Below are positions 52,747-61,389 of a stretch of DNA of 64,000 nucleotides, one piece after another. The translations under genes and the position numbers were made by a program. The stretch's first letter is position 1; each line of letters begins with the position of its first letter. The DNA comes from Natroniella sulfidigena (lineage in GTDB: Bacteria > Bacillota > Halanaerobiia > Halobacteroidales > Halobacteroidaceae), in contig NZ_JALKBY010000006.1 in assembly GCF_023223645.1 (NCBI RefSeq), forward strand, positions 1 through 64,000, given 5' to 3'. Below the pieces are notes generated by a model. The model did no database searches, was not told the origin of the DNA, and was given only the letters and a program-made list of their open reading frames with translations.

Positions 52747-54564
52747 TTAAACTAAGCTAGCTGTCTTAATCTCTTCATCTTCAAGATAATACTTAACATT
52801 ACTCTTCGGCTTATTTATTCGAGAAGAAGTAGTACCAATTGTAATTATTACCCCTGGATAAATAGTATTTTTAACCTTTATCATTCCTTCTTTTTCCTGT
52901 TCTAATTTCTCTAAAAGTTCTTCTCTGGCAGTTGATAGCTCTTCAAAATCAGCTGCAGCAGTATATTTTTGTCTTGTTAGTTGTTTGAGTAATCTCTTTT
53001 TTTCATCAGATAATTGATCTTTTTTCTTTAACACAGAAATTGCTTTAATAATTTCATCTAACCGCTCTTTTTTAGTAACATATAACTGCTCTTTACTCTT
53101 AAACTCATCCCTTAATTCAGGACTAACTCCTACAGAAACTTTAGTTGTAGCATCTAAATCTGAACCAATAATATTGGCCTCTATCTCTTGAGTAGCCCTA
53201 ACCTCTCCTCCTACAATTAGACCTTTCTTTTCAGTAACAGTTATCTTCTGATCTACATCTATTTGACTATGCATAATCGCATTATTAACAACTAAATTTC
53301 CAGCTCCTTCAACAATTCCATTTTCAATAAATTCAACAATAATATCCCCTTCTGCCTTAAGTAGCCCTTTATTACGAGCGATAAACCCCTGTTGAATGAT
53401 AATTTGGCCCTCTGCTTCTAACTTAGCACTATAAACACTACCATTTACTTGGATACTTCCTTCAGCTTTAATCTCCATATTATCTCTTATATTCCCTTTG
53501 ACTATTACATTTCCATTAAAATCAATATTTCCAGTCGTTAGATCAACATCTCCTTCAACTGTATAAACCTGTAATACATTGATTCTATCGTTTATCTGCA
53601 TAACTTGACCATCAATCTCAGCAACTAAAGCTAGGCCATCTTGAGTAGTTTTTACATTCTCTCCCTGAGGAAGTTCCACTCTTTCGACTGGAGAAGGTGG
53701 AATTTCCTCTCCTGTCACTTTCTGCCCAGGCTTTCCTTCTACAGCTGGAATTTTAGTAGCTAAAACTTCTCCCTCTTTAACATTTACAATCCGATTTAAA
53801 TTGTAAAAATCTACACTTCCATCATCCAGTTCAACTACTTTATTCTCTTTTTGGTCAAGATTAAATTTCAATTCAATCCTTCCATCTTCACCTGGGATTG
53901 GCTCTTTACCAACTGCTATCACAAAGTCCTCTAATTTTTGTTCAGGATTAAATTTATCTTTCAACTCTTCTTCTTTAACCCCAGTTACTATCCCCTCTTC
54001 ATCTAATTTCTTTAATATATCAGTGATCGAGAGAGCATCTCCTCCTAATGGGGGATAATAACTTAAAAATGCTTTCATTTGATCCGGACTAGTATCTATT
54101 TCAACTTTAGCATCGCGATCAAGTTCAGGTTTTCTAGGGGCAATCTTTATCTCTTCACCATCAAGTGTCAAACCTTCACTAACTTTTTCATAACTCACAT
54201 CTTCTATCTCTTTTTCCTGTAATACCTGCTCAACCATCTCCATCTTAACCATTTTTCCATTCACAGTAGGTTGTTTGACCTCTAAGAAGATCCCTTCCTC
54301 CTTGATCTTTACTTTAAATTCTCCAGTCTCTCCATCATCTTCCTCCAGTTCACCTTCAATATCATCTTGTTCTAACTTTAAGGCAGCTTGATATATTTTT
54401 TTCTTTCCAAATAAACCTAAAAACCCTTTCTTTTCTTTAATCAAATCTAACTTAATATCATCTTTGCTAAACTCTTTATCTATTTGAGCTTCAAATTTAT
54501 GATAAGCCTTTTCTAAAGCTTCATTTTCTCCCTTAACTGATAGCTGTATAACCTCTTCATCCAC
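52747..54564 (-). CDS. FapA-family protein (DUF342, flagellar assembly A type)
   Basis: A 605-residue protein. An N-terminal Jag-like start (AHKFEAQ-type helix and KKGFLGLFGKKK) is followed by the DUF342 core (GDALSITDILKKL ... GEDGRIELKFNLDQ), a right-handed beta-helix of polymer-forming type (GNIDFNGNVIVKGNIRDNME, then KAEGDIIVEFIENGIVEGAG), and a C-terminal coiled coil. Relatives affect flagellar assembly or surface structures. GTG start. The leader ahead of it contains a terminator-like hairpin (next entry). Confidence 0.85.
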   Translation of the reverse strand: MDEEVIQLSVKGENEALEKAYHKFEAQIDKEFSKDDIKLDLIKEKKGFLGLFGKKKIYQAALKLEQDDIEGELEEDDGETGEFKVKIKEEGIFLEVKQPTVNGKMVKMEMVEQVLQEKEIEDVSYEKVSEGLTLDGEEIKIAPRKPELDRDAKVEIDTSPDQMKAFLSYYPPLGGDALSITDILKKLDEEGIVTGVKEEELKDKFNPEQKLEDFVIAVGKEPIPGEDGRIELKFNLDQKENKVVELDDGSVDFYNLNRIVNVKEGEVLATKIPAVEGKPGQKVTGEEIPPSPVERVELPQGENVKTTQDGLALVAEIDGQVMQINDRINVLQVYTVEGDVDLTTGNIDFNGNVIVKGNIRDNMEIKAEGSIQVNGSVYSAKLEAEGQIIIQQGFIARNKGLLKAEGDIIVEFIENGIVEGAGNLVVNNAIMHSQIDVDQKITVTEKKGLIVGGEVRATQEIEANIIGSDLDATTKVSVGVSPELRDEFKSKEQLYVTKKERLDEIIKAISVLKKKDQLSDEKKRLLKQLTRQKYTAAADFEELSTAREELLEKLEQEKEGMIKVKNTIYPGVIITIGTTSSRINKPKSNVKYYLEDEEIKTASLV

Positions 54565-54574
54565 TCCGAGACCC

Positions 54575-54715
54575 CCTTTTTTTAAATAACAAAACCTAAA
54601 TCCTCAATAAACACCAAAAGAATTTAGGCCGGTTTCACCACTGACTCCATATAACCCGTTAGGTGACCAAATATAAGTTATACTTCTTTGTCTCCTATTT
54701 ATTTAATTAAATTAA
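54575..54715 (-). promoter_or_regulatory. structured leader with terminator before fapA (possible riboswitch)
   Basis: Leftward RNA: GGTCACC pairs with GGTGAAACC around an inner TAACGGGTTA hairpin; next comes GGCCTAAAT, and the hairpin CCTAAAT...ATTTAGG followed by TTTTGTTATTT, which is a terminator 20 bases before the ribosome site. The part GTGAAACCGGCCTAAA resembles the second half of c-di-GMP-I riboswitches, but I do not see the first half clearly. Regulation of fapA by attenuation is likely; the ligand is a guess. Confidence 0.4.
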
Positions 54716-54817
54716 TCCTAACTTACTAAAAGTTTACTCAATTAATAAAATAAACATGTCAATTATTTTATTTATTCAAGATTAAATCTATCTTTTCCTG
54801 TTTAAAATAAAGATTAA

Positions 54818-55366
54818 TTAAATTATTATTGCTAAACCTAAAATAATCAAGATCAATCCAGCAAAATAATCGGCATACCTTTCTATTAAGACAAAATCTC
54901 TAATCTGATTTACAATAATTAGAGCAACCATAGTTATTATAGAAGTGATAAAGCCAATTAATAACGAGTTATTGAGCATAGTCACTAAGGATAGATCATG
55001 TAAGATTGAAAAACCAACCCCCAAAGCATCAACACTAACTGTAACTCCCAATAAAATATAGGTTAGTAGATTAAATTCTTTATATTGAACTTCTTCAGCT
55101 TGGTTTTGATAACCTTCTTTGAGAAGATATAAGCCTAAAAATAAAAGAATAGCTCCACTTAAATAATCTGTCACATCAAATAAATGATTATTGATGTAAC
55201 CGCCTAATATGGCTCCTAATAAGGAAAGTAAAAATTGAAAGCAACCAAAAGAAAAAATCAATATTACTTTCTCTTTAAATAGTAGCTTAATACGACTTCC
55301 TAACGCTAAAGCTACTCCAAAGGCATCCAATGATAATGCTATTGCTATTATTAATATTTCTAACAT
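54818..55366 (-). CDS. MntP-family manganese efflux-like membrane protein
   Basis: A 182-residue protein with six membrane helices in two repeats, each with the family Asp (ALSLDAFGVALALG and VSVDALGVGFSI). Related proteins export Mn2+ (MntP) or act in sporulation (YtaF); I cannot separate the two. The start is the ATG at 55366, preceded by GGGAGTGACTAAC. Confidence 0.8.
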   Translation of the reverse strand: MLEILIIAIALSLDAFGVALALGSRIKLLFKEKVILIFSFGCFQFLLSLLGAILGGYINNHLFDVTDYLSGAILLFLGLYLLKEGYQNQAEEVQYKEFNLLTYILLGVTVSVDALGVGFSILHDLSLVTMLNNSLLIGFITSIITMVALIIVNQIRDFVLIERYADYFAGLILIILGLAIII

Positions 55367-55505
55367 GTTAGTCACTCCCATCTATAAAATCATGCTGTTT
55401 TTTAGTTAACTTATTCCAATTAACAAGTCTATCTTTGTCAAACACTAATCAGTTATGATATAATTAATTAGTAACTTAATATTAATAAACTAGAGGTGAA
55501 TTTTA

Positions 55506-56354
55506 ATGAGTGAAAGTATAGCAATCTTAACTGATAGTACATCTGATCTCCCCTTTGATTTAATTCAGGATAAAGAAATAGAGTTTTTACCATTAAAGAT
55601 TAATTACTCTCAGCAACAATATCGAGATCGGATTGAAATCAAACCAGAAGAAATTTATGATCGCTTTGAAGAAGAAATTCCTACGACTTCTACTCCCGCT
55701 CCTCAAGAGTTAAAAGAAAAATTGTTGGCCCTTAAAAAGAAGGGAATTACTCACGTGCTTGCAATTCATATCTCCAGTGGTTTAAGTGGCACCTATAATA
55801 TGGTCAAGATGATCAGTGAACAGATTACAGATTTAACTGTAGAAGTCATTGATTCTAAAGCTTTATCTATGGGTCTTGGCAGACTCGTTCTTTATGCTAC
55901 TGAATTACTTGAAGCAGGAGTAAAGTTTAATACTTTAGTCAACAAAGTTAAAGCTAAAATTGATCAGATAGATATCTTTTTTGTCCTCAAGACATTAAAG
56001 TACTTAAAAGAAGGTGGTCGAATAGGTAAAGTCGAAGGAGCACTTGGTAGTTTATTAAATATAAAGCCGATTATCTCTATTGATAAAACAGGTGAGTATT
56101 ATACATACAAAAAAAGTAGAGGTCGTAAAAGATCCCTTAAAAAATTATATCAGATTGTTAGTAAAAAAATTGCAGTTGGCCCATGTACGATAGACGTAAT
56201 GCATGGTAACGCAGCTGATGAAGCAGAAGACTTAGTAACTAAATTCAAAAAATTAGATAATGTTAAAGAAACCTTCTTAGGACAGATCAGCCCTGTTATG
56301 GTTGTTCATACTGGCCCTGGTTTGATCGGAGTCAATATCACTAGATTAGATTAA
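55506..56354 (+). CDS. DegV-family fatty-acid-binding protein (FakB-like)
   Basis: A 282-residue protein with DegV landmarks: ILTDSTSDLPFDL at the start, TSTPAPQEL, HISSGLSGTYNMV and the C-terminal ISPVMVVHTGPGLIGV. Such proteins bind a fatty acid and present it to the FakA kinase. No fakA is nearby. Ribosome site AGAGGTGAATTTT. Followed by a small hairpin (GTTGCC/GGCAAC). Confidence 0.95.
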   Translation: MSESIAILTDSTSDLPFDLIQDKEIEFLPLKINYSQQQYRDRIEIKPEEIYDRFEEEIPTTSTPAPQELKEKLLALKKKGITHVLAIHISSGLSGTYNMVKMISEQITDLTVEVIDSKALSMGLGRLVLYATELLEAGVKFNTLVNKVKAKIDQIDIFFVLKTLKYLKEGGRIGKVEGALGSLLNIKPIISIDKTGEYYTYKKSRGRKRSLKKLYQIVSKKIAVGPCTIDVMHGNAADEAEDLVTKFKKLDNVKETFLGQISPVMVVHTGPGLIGVNITRLD

Positions 56355-56356
56355 AA

Positions 56357-56375
56357 AAGTTGCCTCCGGCAACTC
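56357..56375 (+). terminator. short terminator after the DegV gene
   Basis: AGTTGCC/GGCAACT stem with a 3-base loop and TCAGTTTAAG after it; weak T-run. Confidence 0.45.
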
Positions 56376-56447
56376 AGTTTAAGTCTAAGACTGAGTTTAA
56401 GTAAAATCAACAAATAAAAAGCATAATTTCCTAAACAATTAAACAAT

Positions 56448-56479
56448 AAAAAGATGGGCAATTAATTGCCCATCTTTTT
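56448..56479. terminator. bidirectional terminator
   Basis: AAAAAGATGGGCAATT/AATTGCCCATCTTTTT, a perfect 16-bp palindrome with T-runs both ways, between convergent degV and the aminotransferase gene. Confidence 0.9.
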
Positions 56480-56480
56480 A

Positions 56481-57644
56481 TTATATTTTCTTGATAAATC
56501 TTTCCATGCGATTCAAAGCTTCATTAATATCTTCTAATGAAGAAGCATAAGAGCAACGAATAAACCCTTGACCACTCTCGCCAAATACTCCCCCAGGGAT
56601 TACAACAACACCTTCTTCTTGTAATAATCTTTCAGCAAACTCTTCTGCACTAAGCCCTGTCGCTTCAATTGATGGAAAGGCATAAAAAGCTCCCTGTGGC
56701 TCAAAGCAGTCTAAGCCAATATCATTTAACCCTTTAGTAATCACCCTTCTTCTTTGATTATAAGCATCAGTCATCTTATCAACTTCTCTTCTTCCATTTC
56801 TCAATGCTTCTAAAGCAGCCTTTTGACTGACGATTGGAGCACACAGCATAGTATATTGATGAATCTTCATCATTGCTTGAATAATCGGTTCAGGAGCTGC
56901 AGCATAACCTATTCGCCAACCAGTCATGGCATATGCTTTAGAAAAACCATTAAATAAAATAGTCCTTTCTTTCATTCCAGGTAGACTAGCAAAGCTTGTA
57001 TGTTCTTGACCATAAGTAAGTTCAGCATAAATCTCATCTGCTAAAACAATCAAATCATGCTCCTCAACAACTTGAGCAATTTCTAATAATTCATCTCGCT
57101 CCATTATTGCTCCAGTTGGATTATTAGGATAACATAAGATCAATATCTTACTCTGCTCAGTGATTACCTCTTCTAAAGCTTCAGCAGTCAATTTAAATTC
57201 ATTTTTACGATCAGTTTGAACTTTAACTGCTTTTCCACCAGCTAAAATAGTCGAAGGCTTATAAGAAACATAAGATGGTTCAGGTAAAATAACCTCATCT
57301 CCCTGCTCAACTAAAGCACGCAAAGCCAGATCTAAAGCCTCACTGACTCCCACAGTCACTAAAGTTTCACCTTGAGGATCATAACTTACATTATAATTTT
57401 TCTTAAGATAATTAGTTATCTCTCTTCGTAACTCCAATAATCCATAATTAGAAGTATACATTGTATCCCCTCGTTCAAGAGAATAAAAAGAAGCCTCTCT
57501 AATATGCCACGGAGTCACAAAATCAGGTTCTCCCACTCCCAAGGAAATAACATCATCTACCTCTGAAACGAGATCAAAAAACTTTCTAATTCCTGATGGT
57601 GGAACTTCTCGAACACGAGGAGCTATTACCTCTTCCCAATTCAC
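56481..57644 (-). CDS. class I/II PLP-dependent aminotransferase
   Basis: A 387-residue aminotransferase of the AspC/PatA group, with SLGVGEPDF, the NPTG motif (CYPNNPTGA), the Schiff-base lysine in FNGFSKAYAMTGWRIG and the substrate-binding Arg in FIRCSYA. Probable aromatic or aspartate aminotransferase; substrate unproven. GTG start overlaps the stop of the Lrp-type regulator by 4 bases, so the pair is an operon and the regulator likely senses the amino acid. Confidence 0.93.
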   Translation of the reverse strand: MNWEEVIAPRVREVPPSGIRKFFDLVSEVDDVISLGVGEPDFVTPWHIREASFYSLERGDTMYTSNYGLLELRREITNYLKKNYNVSYDPQGETLVTVGVSEALDLALRALVEQGDEVILPEPSYVSYKPSTILAGGKAVKVQTDRKNEFKLTAEALEEVITEQSKILILCYPNNPTGAIMERDELLEIAQVVEEHDLIVLADEIYAELTYGQEHTSFASLPGMKERTILFNGFSKAYAMTGWRIGYAAAPEPIIQAMMKIHQYTMLCAPIVSQKAALEALRNGRREVDKMTDAYNQRRRVITKGLNDIGLDCFEPQGAFYAFPSIEATGLSAEEFAERLLQEEGVVVIPGGVFGESGQGFIRCSYASSLEDINEALNRMERFIKKI

Positions 57645-58126
57645 GGTGAGATCACCAGCCGTTCATCCTCTTGTTTTCCTTTATTAAAGACAACTCCATC
57701 CTTTTTATAAGTTTTTAACATAAAATGAGTAGCTGTACTTTGAATTTGATCAATTGTAGCCAATTTTTCTGCTACAAATAAAGCTACTTCTTTCATTGTT
57801 CTTTCTTCTACTTTAACTGATAGGTCATACCCACCAGACATTAAGAATACAGAACTAACTTCTGGAAACTTATAGATCCTTTTCGCTACTGCATCAAAAC
57901 CAATCCCTCTTTCAGGAGTAACCTTAACATCAATCAATGCAGTAACAATCTCCCGGTCTGTCTTATCCCAGTCAACTAAAGCACAATATTTAACTATCAC
58001 TTGCTCATCCTCTAACTGCTCGATCACCTCTTCTACCTTCTCCACATCAAGATCAAGCCTGACAGCAATTTCGTCAGGTGATAATTTTCCATTCTCCTCT
58101 AGTAATCTTAAAATATCACTTTTCAT
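57641..58126 (-). CDS. Lrp/AsnC-family regulator
   Basis: A 161-residue protein: N-terminal winged helix-turn-helix (KLSPDEIAVRLDLDVEKVEE), then an RAM ligand-binding domain (VTPERGIGFDAVAKRIYKFP ... GGYDLSVKVE). It is coupled to the aminotransferase gene. Ribosome site GAGGAGGAGAGAAG. The short C-terminal extension (KKDGVVFNKGKQEDERL) is typical of the aminotransferase-linked subgroup. Confidence 0.93.
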   Translation of the reverse strand: MKSDILRLLEENGKLSPDEIAVRLDLDVEKVEEVIEQLEDEQVIVKYCALVDWDKTDREIVTALIDVKVTPERGIGFDAVAKRIYKFPEVSSVFLMSGGYDLSVKVEERTMKEVALFVAEKLATIDQIQSTATHFMLKTYKKDGVVFNKGKQEDERLVISP

Positions 58127-58236
58127 CTTCTCTCCTCCTCACTTACTCGCACTACTAATTTAAATTAATCAATAATTAGCTTAATTATTAAACATTTTAC
58201 ATTATCAGTCCCAAATAATCAATTAATTCTTTGCAT

Positions 58237-58821
58237 TTATGAAAGAAACGGGTTTTCCTTAATACAAAAACGCCATAATTTATCTTTGTACTCTTCCGCA
58301 TAATCTATATTTATTCTTGGAGTTGCTAGCAAGGCATATTCTTGCTGATTATCTAGAATATAAAGTTCGGTTCCTGTACTCAAATTATATCCATTCAAAC
58401 TCTTATCTATTGCCAAGGCTTGACAGAGCTTACCTGGGCCATTCGTTAAATCCTCTACTCGTTTACTTTTTATCTGGCGGTTCTTCTTAATTATTGTAAG
58501 ACCTTTGACTGGTTCTACAGCTCTAATTAAGACTGCTTCTGGCTTGCCTTCCGCTCCAGCTACTACATTAAAACAATGATGAATCCCATAGATTAGATAA
58601 ACATAACTATATCCACCTTGAGCAAACATTATCTCTGTTCTGGCAGTTCGTTTATTATCATAAGCATGGCAGGCTTTATCTTCCGGGCCAACATACGCCT
58701 CAGTCCCAACTATCTTAGCTACTATTTCTTTATCTCCTATCTTTCTAACCAACAGCTTCCCTAATAGCTTTTGCGCTAAAGTAACTGCATCTTGACTATA
58801 AAAGTCAACTCCTAGCTTCAC
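58237..58821 (-). CDS. 3-methyladenine DNA glycosylase (AAG/Mpg type)
   Basis: A 194-residue protein with AQKLLGKLLVRK, ETEAY-like GTEAYVGPEDKACHAYDNKRT, the active-site YVYLIYGIHHCFNVVAG, and NGPGKLCQAL. It removes alkylated and deaminated purines from DNA. GTG start after AAAGGAGCGATCTATT. Complete length. Confidence 0.95.
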   Translation of the reverse strand: MKLGVDFYSQDAVTLAQKLLGKLLVRKIGDKEIVAKIVGTEAYVGPEDKACHAYDNKRTARTEIMFAQGGYSYVYLIYGIHHCFNVVAGAEGKPEAVLIRAVEPVKGLTIIKKNRQIKSKRVEDLTNGPGKLCQALAIDKSLNGYNLSTGTELYILDNQQEYALLATPRINIDYAEEYKDKLWRFCIKENPFLS

Positions 58822-58930
58822 AATAGATCGCTCCTTTTAATATGGTCAGCCAACTTAATACATAATTTTCTTACGCTTTATTGATATAAAGTTTCACAAT
58901 TGACAATTGACGGAATGTACAATTTACAAT

Positions 58931-58989
58931 GGATAGAAAAAATCTAAGAGATGATTTTTTCATCACAAAGGGTTCAAAGAACCCGAAGG
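58931..58989. repeat. 59-bp dispersed repeat, copy 1
   Basis: Nearly identical to 63536-63594 (one difference seen in 59 bases); both start GGATAGAAAAAATCTAAGA and contain the hairpin GGGTTC-AAA-GAACCC. Preceded in both by runs of the type GACAATTGACAATT or CAGTTGACAGTT. The stretch 58822-59155 has no gene. Confidence 0.7.
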
Positions 58990-59200
58990 ATAAGATAAAG
59001 TTCTTAAAAACTTAAGTTCTCTGAGAAACCCTGTGATAATAAGTTTTGTTTGCTTTTGCTTATAAGATTTAAAGGTTTTAATTGTCAATTTTGTAAATTG
59101 CACATTGTAAATTGAAGTTATACATAATTGTAATACTAGTGTTAGTATAAATTCATGGACACATTTAGTTGAACAATGTAAAATAGAACTAAGAAAGGAT

Positions 59201-59482
59201 GTGTCCATGATGAGCTCAACAGCTAACAGATATAGTGAAGACTTTAAACAGACAATAGTTGAACTGTTCAAATCTGGTAAATCTAAATCAGAACTTTCTC
59301 GCGAATATGGCGTTTCTAGAACCTCTATTGATAATTGGATCAAACTTTATACAGAAATAAAGGTTGATGAGTCTGAGCCAATAAGTTATAAAGAGTTATT
59401 AGAAATTAAAAAAGAAAATCAAAAGCTAAAACAGGAAGCAGAGATTTTAAAAAAGGCTTTAGCCATATTCGCCAAGGAATAA
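59201..59482 (+). CDS. IS3 transposase OrfA
   Basis: A 93-residue protein: helix-turn-helix (FKSGKSKSELSREYGVSRTS) and a leucine-zipper C-terminus. Near its end the slippery run A-AAA-AAG (about 59450) allows a -1 shift into orfB, producing the fused transposase; the shifted frame reads GFSHIRQGINDSEL and continues without a stop into orfB. Confidence 0.93.
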   Translation: MSMMSSTANRYSEDFKQTIVELFKSGKSKSELSREYGVSRTSIDNWIKLYTEIKVDESEPISYKELLEIKKENQKLKQEAEILKKALAIFAKE

Positions 59483-59538
59483 ATGATAGTGAACTAGATA
59501 ATTTCATTGATGAACATAAAGATGAATATAATGTTAAA

Positions 59539-60357
59539 TTGTTATGCACAGTCTTAAAAGTTGCTCGTAGCAGCTACTATGATCGCAAGACAAGACCTAA
59601 GTCAAAAAGAACTATAGAAAATGAAAAATTACAAAAAGAAATTATGAGAATTTACCTAGCCAGTAAAAAGCGTTATGGTGCTCCCAAAATCCATAAAAAG
59701 CTTAAAGAAGCTGGCTGGAATATTAGTATTAAGCGAGTACAAAGACTAATGCGAAAGTTAAAGATTAGGTCTATTGTGCATAAAAAATTCAAACCCTGTT
59801 CCTCTAAAAATAAAGATGTAGAGGGTAAAAATTTATTAAAAAGAGATTTTTCAACGACTGATACTAATCAAAAATGGGTTTCAGATATAACATATATTCA
59901 TACTGTTCAAAATGGTTGGTGTTATCTAGCATCTATCATGGACCTTCATACAAGAAAGATTATTGGTTATGCCTTTGATAAATCTATGACTAGCGATTTA
60001 ACTATTAAAGCTTTAGAAAATGCTTACTTTAATGCTAATCCTAAAGATAATGTTATTCTTCATTCAGATAGAGGAAGTCAATATACTAGTGCTGAGTATA
60101 CTAAAAAAGCAAATGAATTTAATCTTCTTCAGTCATTCAGTGGGAAAGGAAACCCTTATGATAATGCCTGTATAGAGTCCTTTCATGCTATTTTGAAGAA
60201 AGAAGAAGTTAATCATAAAAGATATAGAGATTTTACTGAAGCAAAGTTTGCCATATTTAAGTTTATTGAAAGTTGGTATAACAAAGAAAGAATTCACAGT
60301 AGTATTGATTACATGACTCCTGTTGAATATGAAAATCAATTAAGATTAACTGCTTAA
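59539..60357 (+). CDS. IS3 transposase OrfB (DDE integrase domain)
   Basis: A 272-residue protein: HTH_21 (ASKKRYGAPKIHKKLKEAGW) and the DDE catalytic core with WVSDITYIH (D), LHSDRGSQYTS (D) and NACIESFHAILKKEE (E). All three acidic residues present, so the element may be active. Translated mainly as an OrfA-OrfB fusion; the given ATG is the internal start. Confidence 0.95.
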   Translation: MLCTVLKVARSSYYDRKTRPKSKRTIENEKLQKEIMRIYLASKKRYGAPKIHKKLKEAGWNISIKRVQRLMRKLKIRSIVHKKFKPCSSKNKDVEGKNLLKRDFSTTDTNQKWVSDITYIHTVQNGWCYLASIMDLHTRKIIGYAFDKSMTSDLTIKALENAYFNANPKDNVILHSDRGSQYTSAEYTKKANEFNLLQSFSGKGNPYDNACIESFHAILKKEEVNHKRYRDFTEAKFAIFKFIESWYNKERIHSSIDYMTPVEYENQLRLTA

Positions 60358-60572
60358 TTTGTTCAACTTTTTGTGTCTAAGATATTGACTTAAGTCCATA
60401 CTGCTTAAGTTTAAGGCTGAGGAAATGGTTTTTATTACGAAGGTTTTTTATAAACCCGAAGGTAAGTTTAAGTCAACCACTAGAAACATAAGAACTTAGC
60501 TCTTACTTAGACTTAGACTCAAACTTAAACTGAATACTAATATAAGATACCTTTCACCTTAAGCCACACTGC

Positions 60573-61235
60573 TTAATCCTCATCCACCCAGCCTTCTTCA
60601 CCAACTAGTGGTACAAATCTAACTCCAGCTATACTTTCTTTTTTCAACTCTCCATTAGATTGTTTGGTCAGTACTAATAACTCCTGCAAATCCCGATCTC
60701 CAACAGGAATTACTAATCTACCACCTATCTCCAATTGCTCAGTTAAAGATTCAGGAATCACCGGTGCTCCTGCAGCTACTATTATTCCATCATAAGGGCC
60801 AAACTCCTCCCAACCCTCCGTTCCATCACCGATCTTAACTTCTAGGTTATCATAGCCTAACTTTTCAAACCGCTTCCGGGCCAACTCAGCCAAAGCTTGA
60901 TGGCGTTCAATAGTATAAACCTGCTCTGCAATCTGGGCCAACACTGCAGCAGCATAACCTGACCCAGTACCGATTTCCAAGACTCGATCATCCTCCACTA
61001 ACTCCAATGCTTCAATCATCAAAGCTACAATATAAGGCTGACTGATCGTTTGGCCCTCCCTAATCGGCAGTGGTCGATCATGATAAGCTTTACTCTTCAA
61101 TTTATCCGGTACAAAAAGATGGCGTGGAACCTCGCTCATACTCTCTAAAACAGCTTGTTGCTCAATTCCCCGCCGCTCAAGCTGTTCTCTGATCATTCTC
61201 TTTCTCTTTTCATCTTCATCAGCAGAGAAAAACAT
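60573..61235 (-). CDS. pcm: protein-L-isoaspartate O-methyltransferase
   Basis: A 220-residue SAM-dependent methyltransferase: PRHLFVPDKLKSKAYHDRPL, GQTISQPYIVALM, SAM-binding VLEIGTGSGYAAAVL. It repairs isoaspartyl residues in aged proteins, useful in spores or under stress. The ATG at 61235 follows CTGGGGGGATAAA; the longer frame upstream covers a simple-sequence repeat. Octamer GGGCCAAC occurs twice in it, in two reading frames. Confidence 0.95.
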   Translation of the reverse strand: MFFSADEDEKRKRMIREQLERRGIEQQAVLESMSEVPRHLFVPDKLKSKAYHDRPLPIREGQTISQPYIVALMIEALELVEDDRVLEIGTGSGYAAAVLAQIAEQVYTIERHQALAELARKRFEKLGYDNLEVKIGDGTEGWEEFGPYDGIIVAAGAPVIPESLTEQLEIGGRLVIPVGDRDLQELLVLTKQSNGELKKESIAGVRFVPLVGEEGWVDED

Positions 61236-61389
61236 TTTATCCCCCCAGTAATTCAGTGTACAGTTGATAATTGATAGTTGATAGTTAAAAACATACAAAT
61301 CAAAACATTAAAAAACTATAAAGGATTTTGATTTTATAGGGTCTAAGTTCACATTCGCCCTTTTCTCTTTGACTTTGAACTATTAATTC

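Larger units (their letters stand above)
59156..60379 (+). mobile_element. IS3-family insertion sequence
   Basis: 1224 bp with imperfect 21-bp inverted repeats (TGGACACATTTAGTTGAACAA at the left; inverse TAGACACAAAAAGTTGAAC at the right). Two genes, orfA and orfB, overlap by a programmed frameshift. I see no clear target duplication. Confidence 0.9.

Noticed and set aside
54575-54715. Manganese (yybP-ykoY) riboswitch for mntP
   Set aside because: The structured leader lies downstream of the mntP-like gene and upstream of fapA, so it cannot control mntP, and the Mn riboswitch core is not visible.
58963-59343. 126-codon leftward frame over the left end of the IS3 element
   Set aside because: Overlaps the inverted repeat and orfA on the other strand; no family resemblance.
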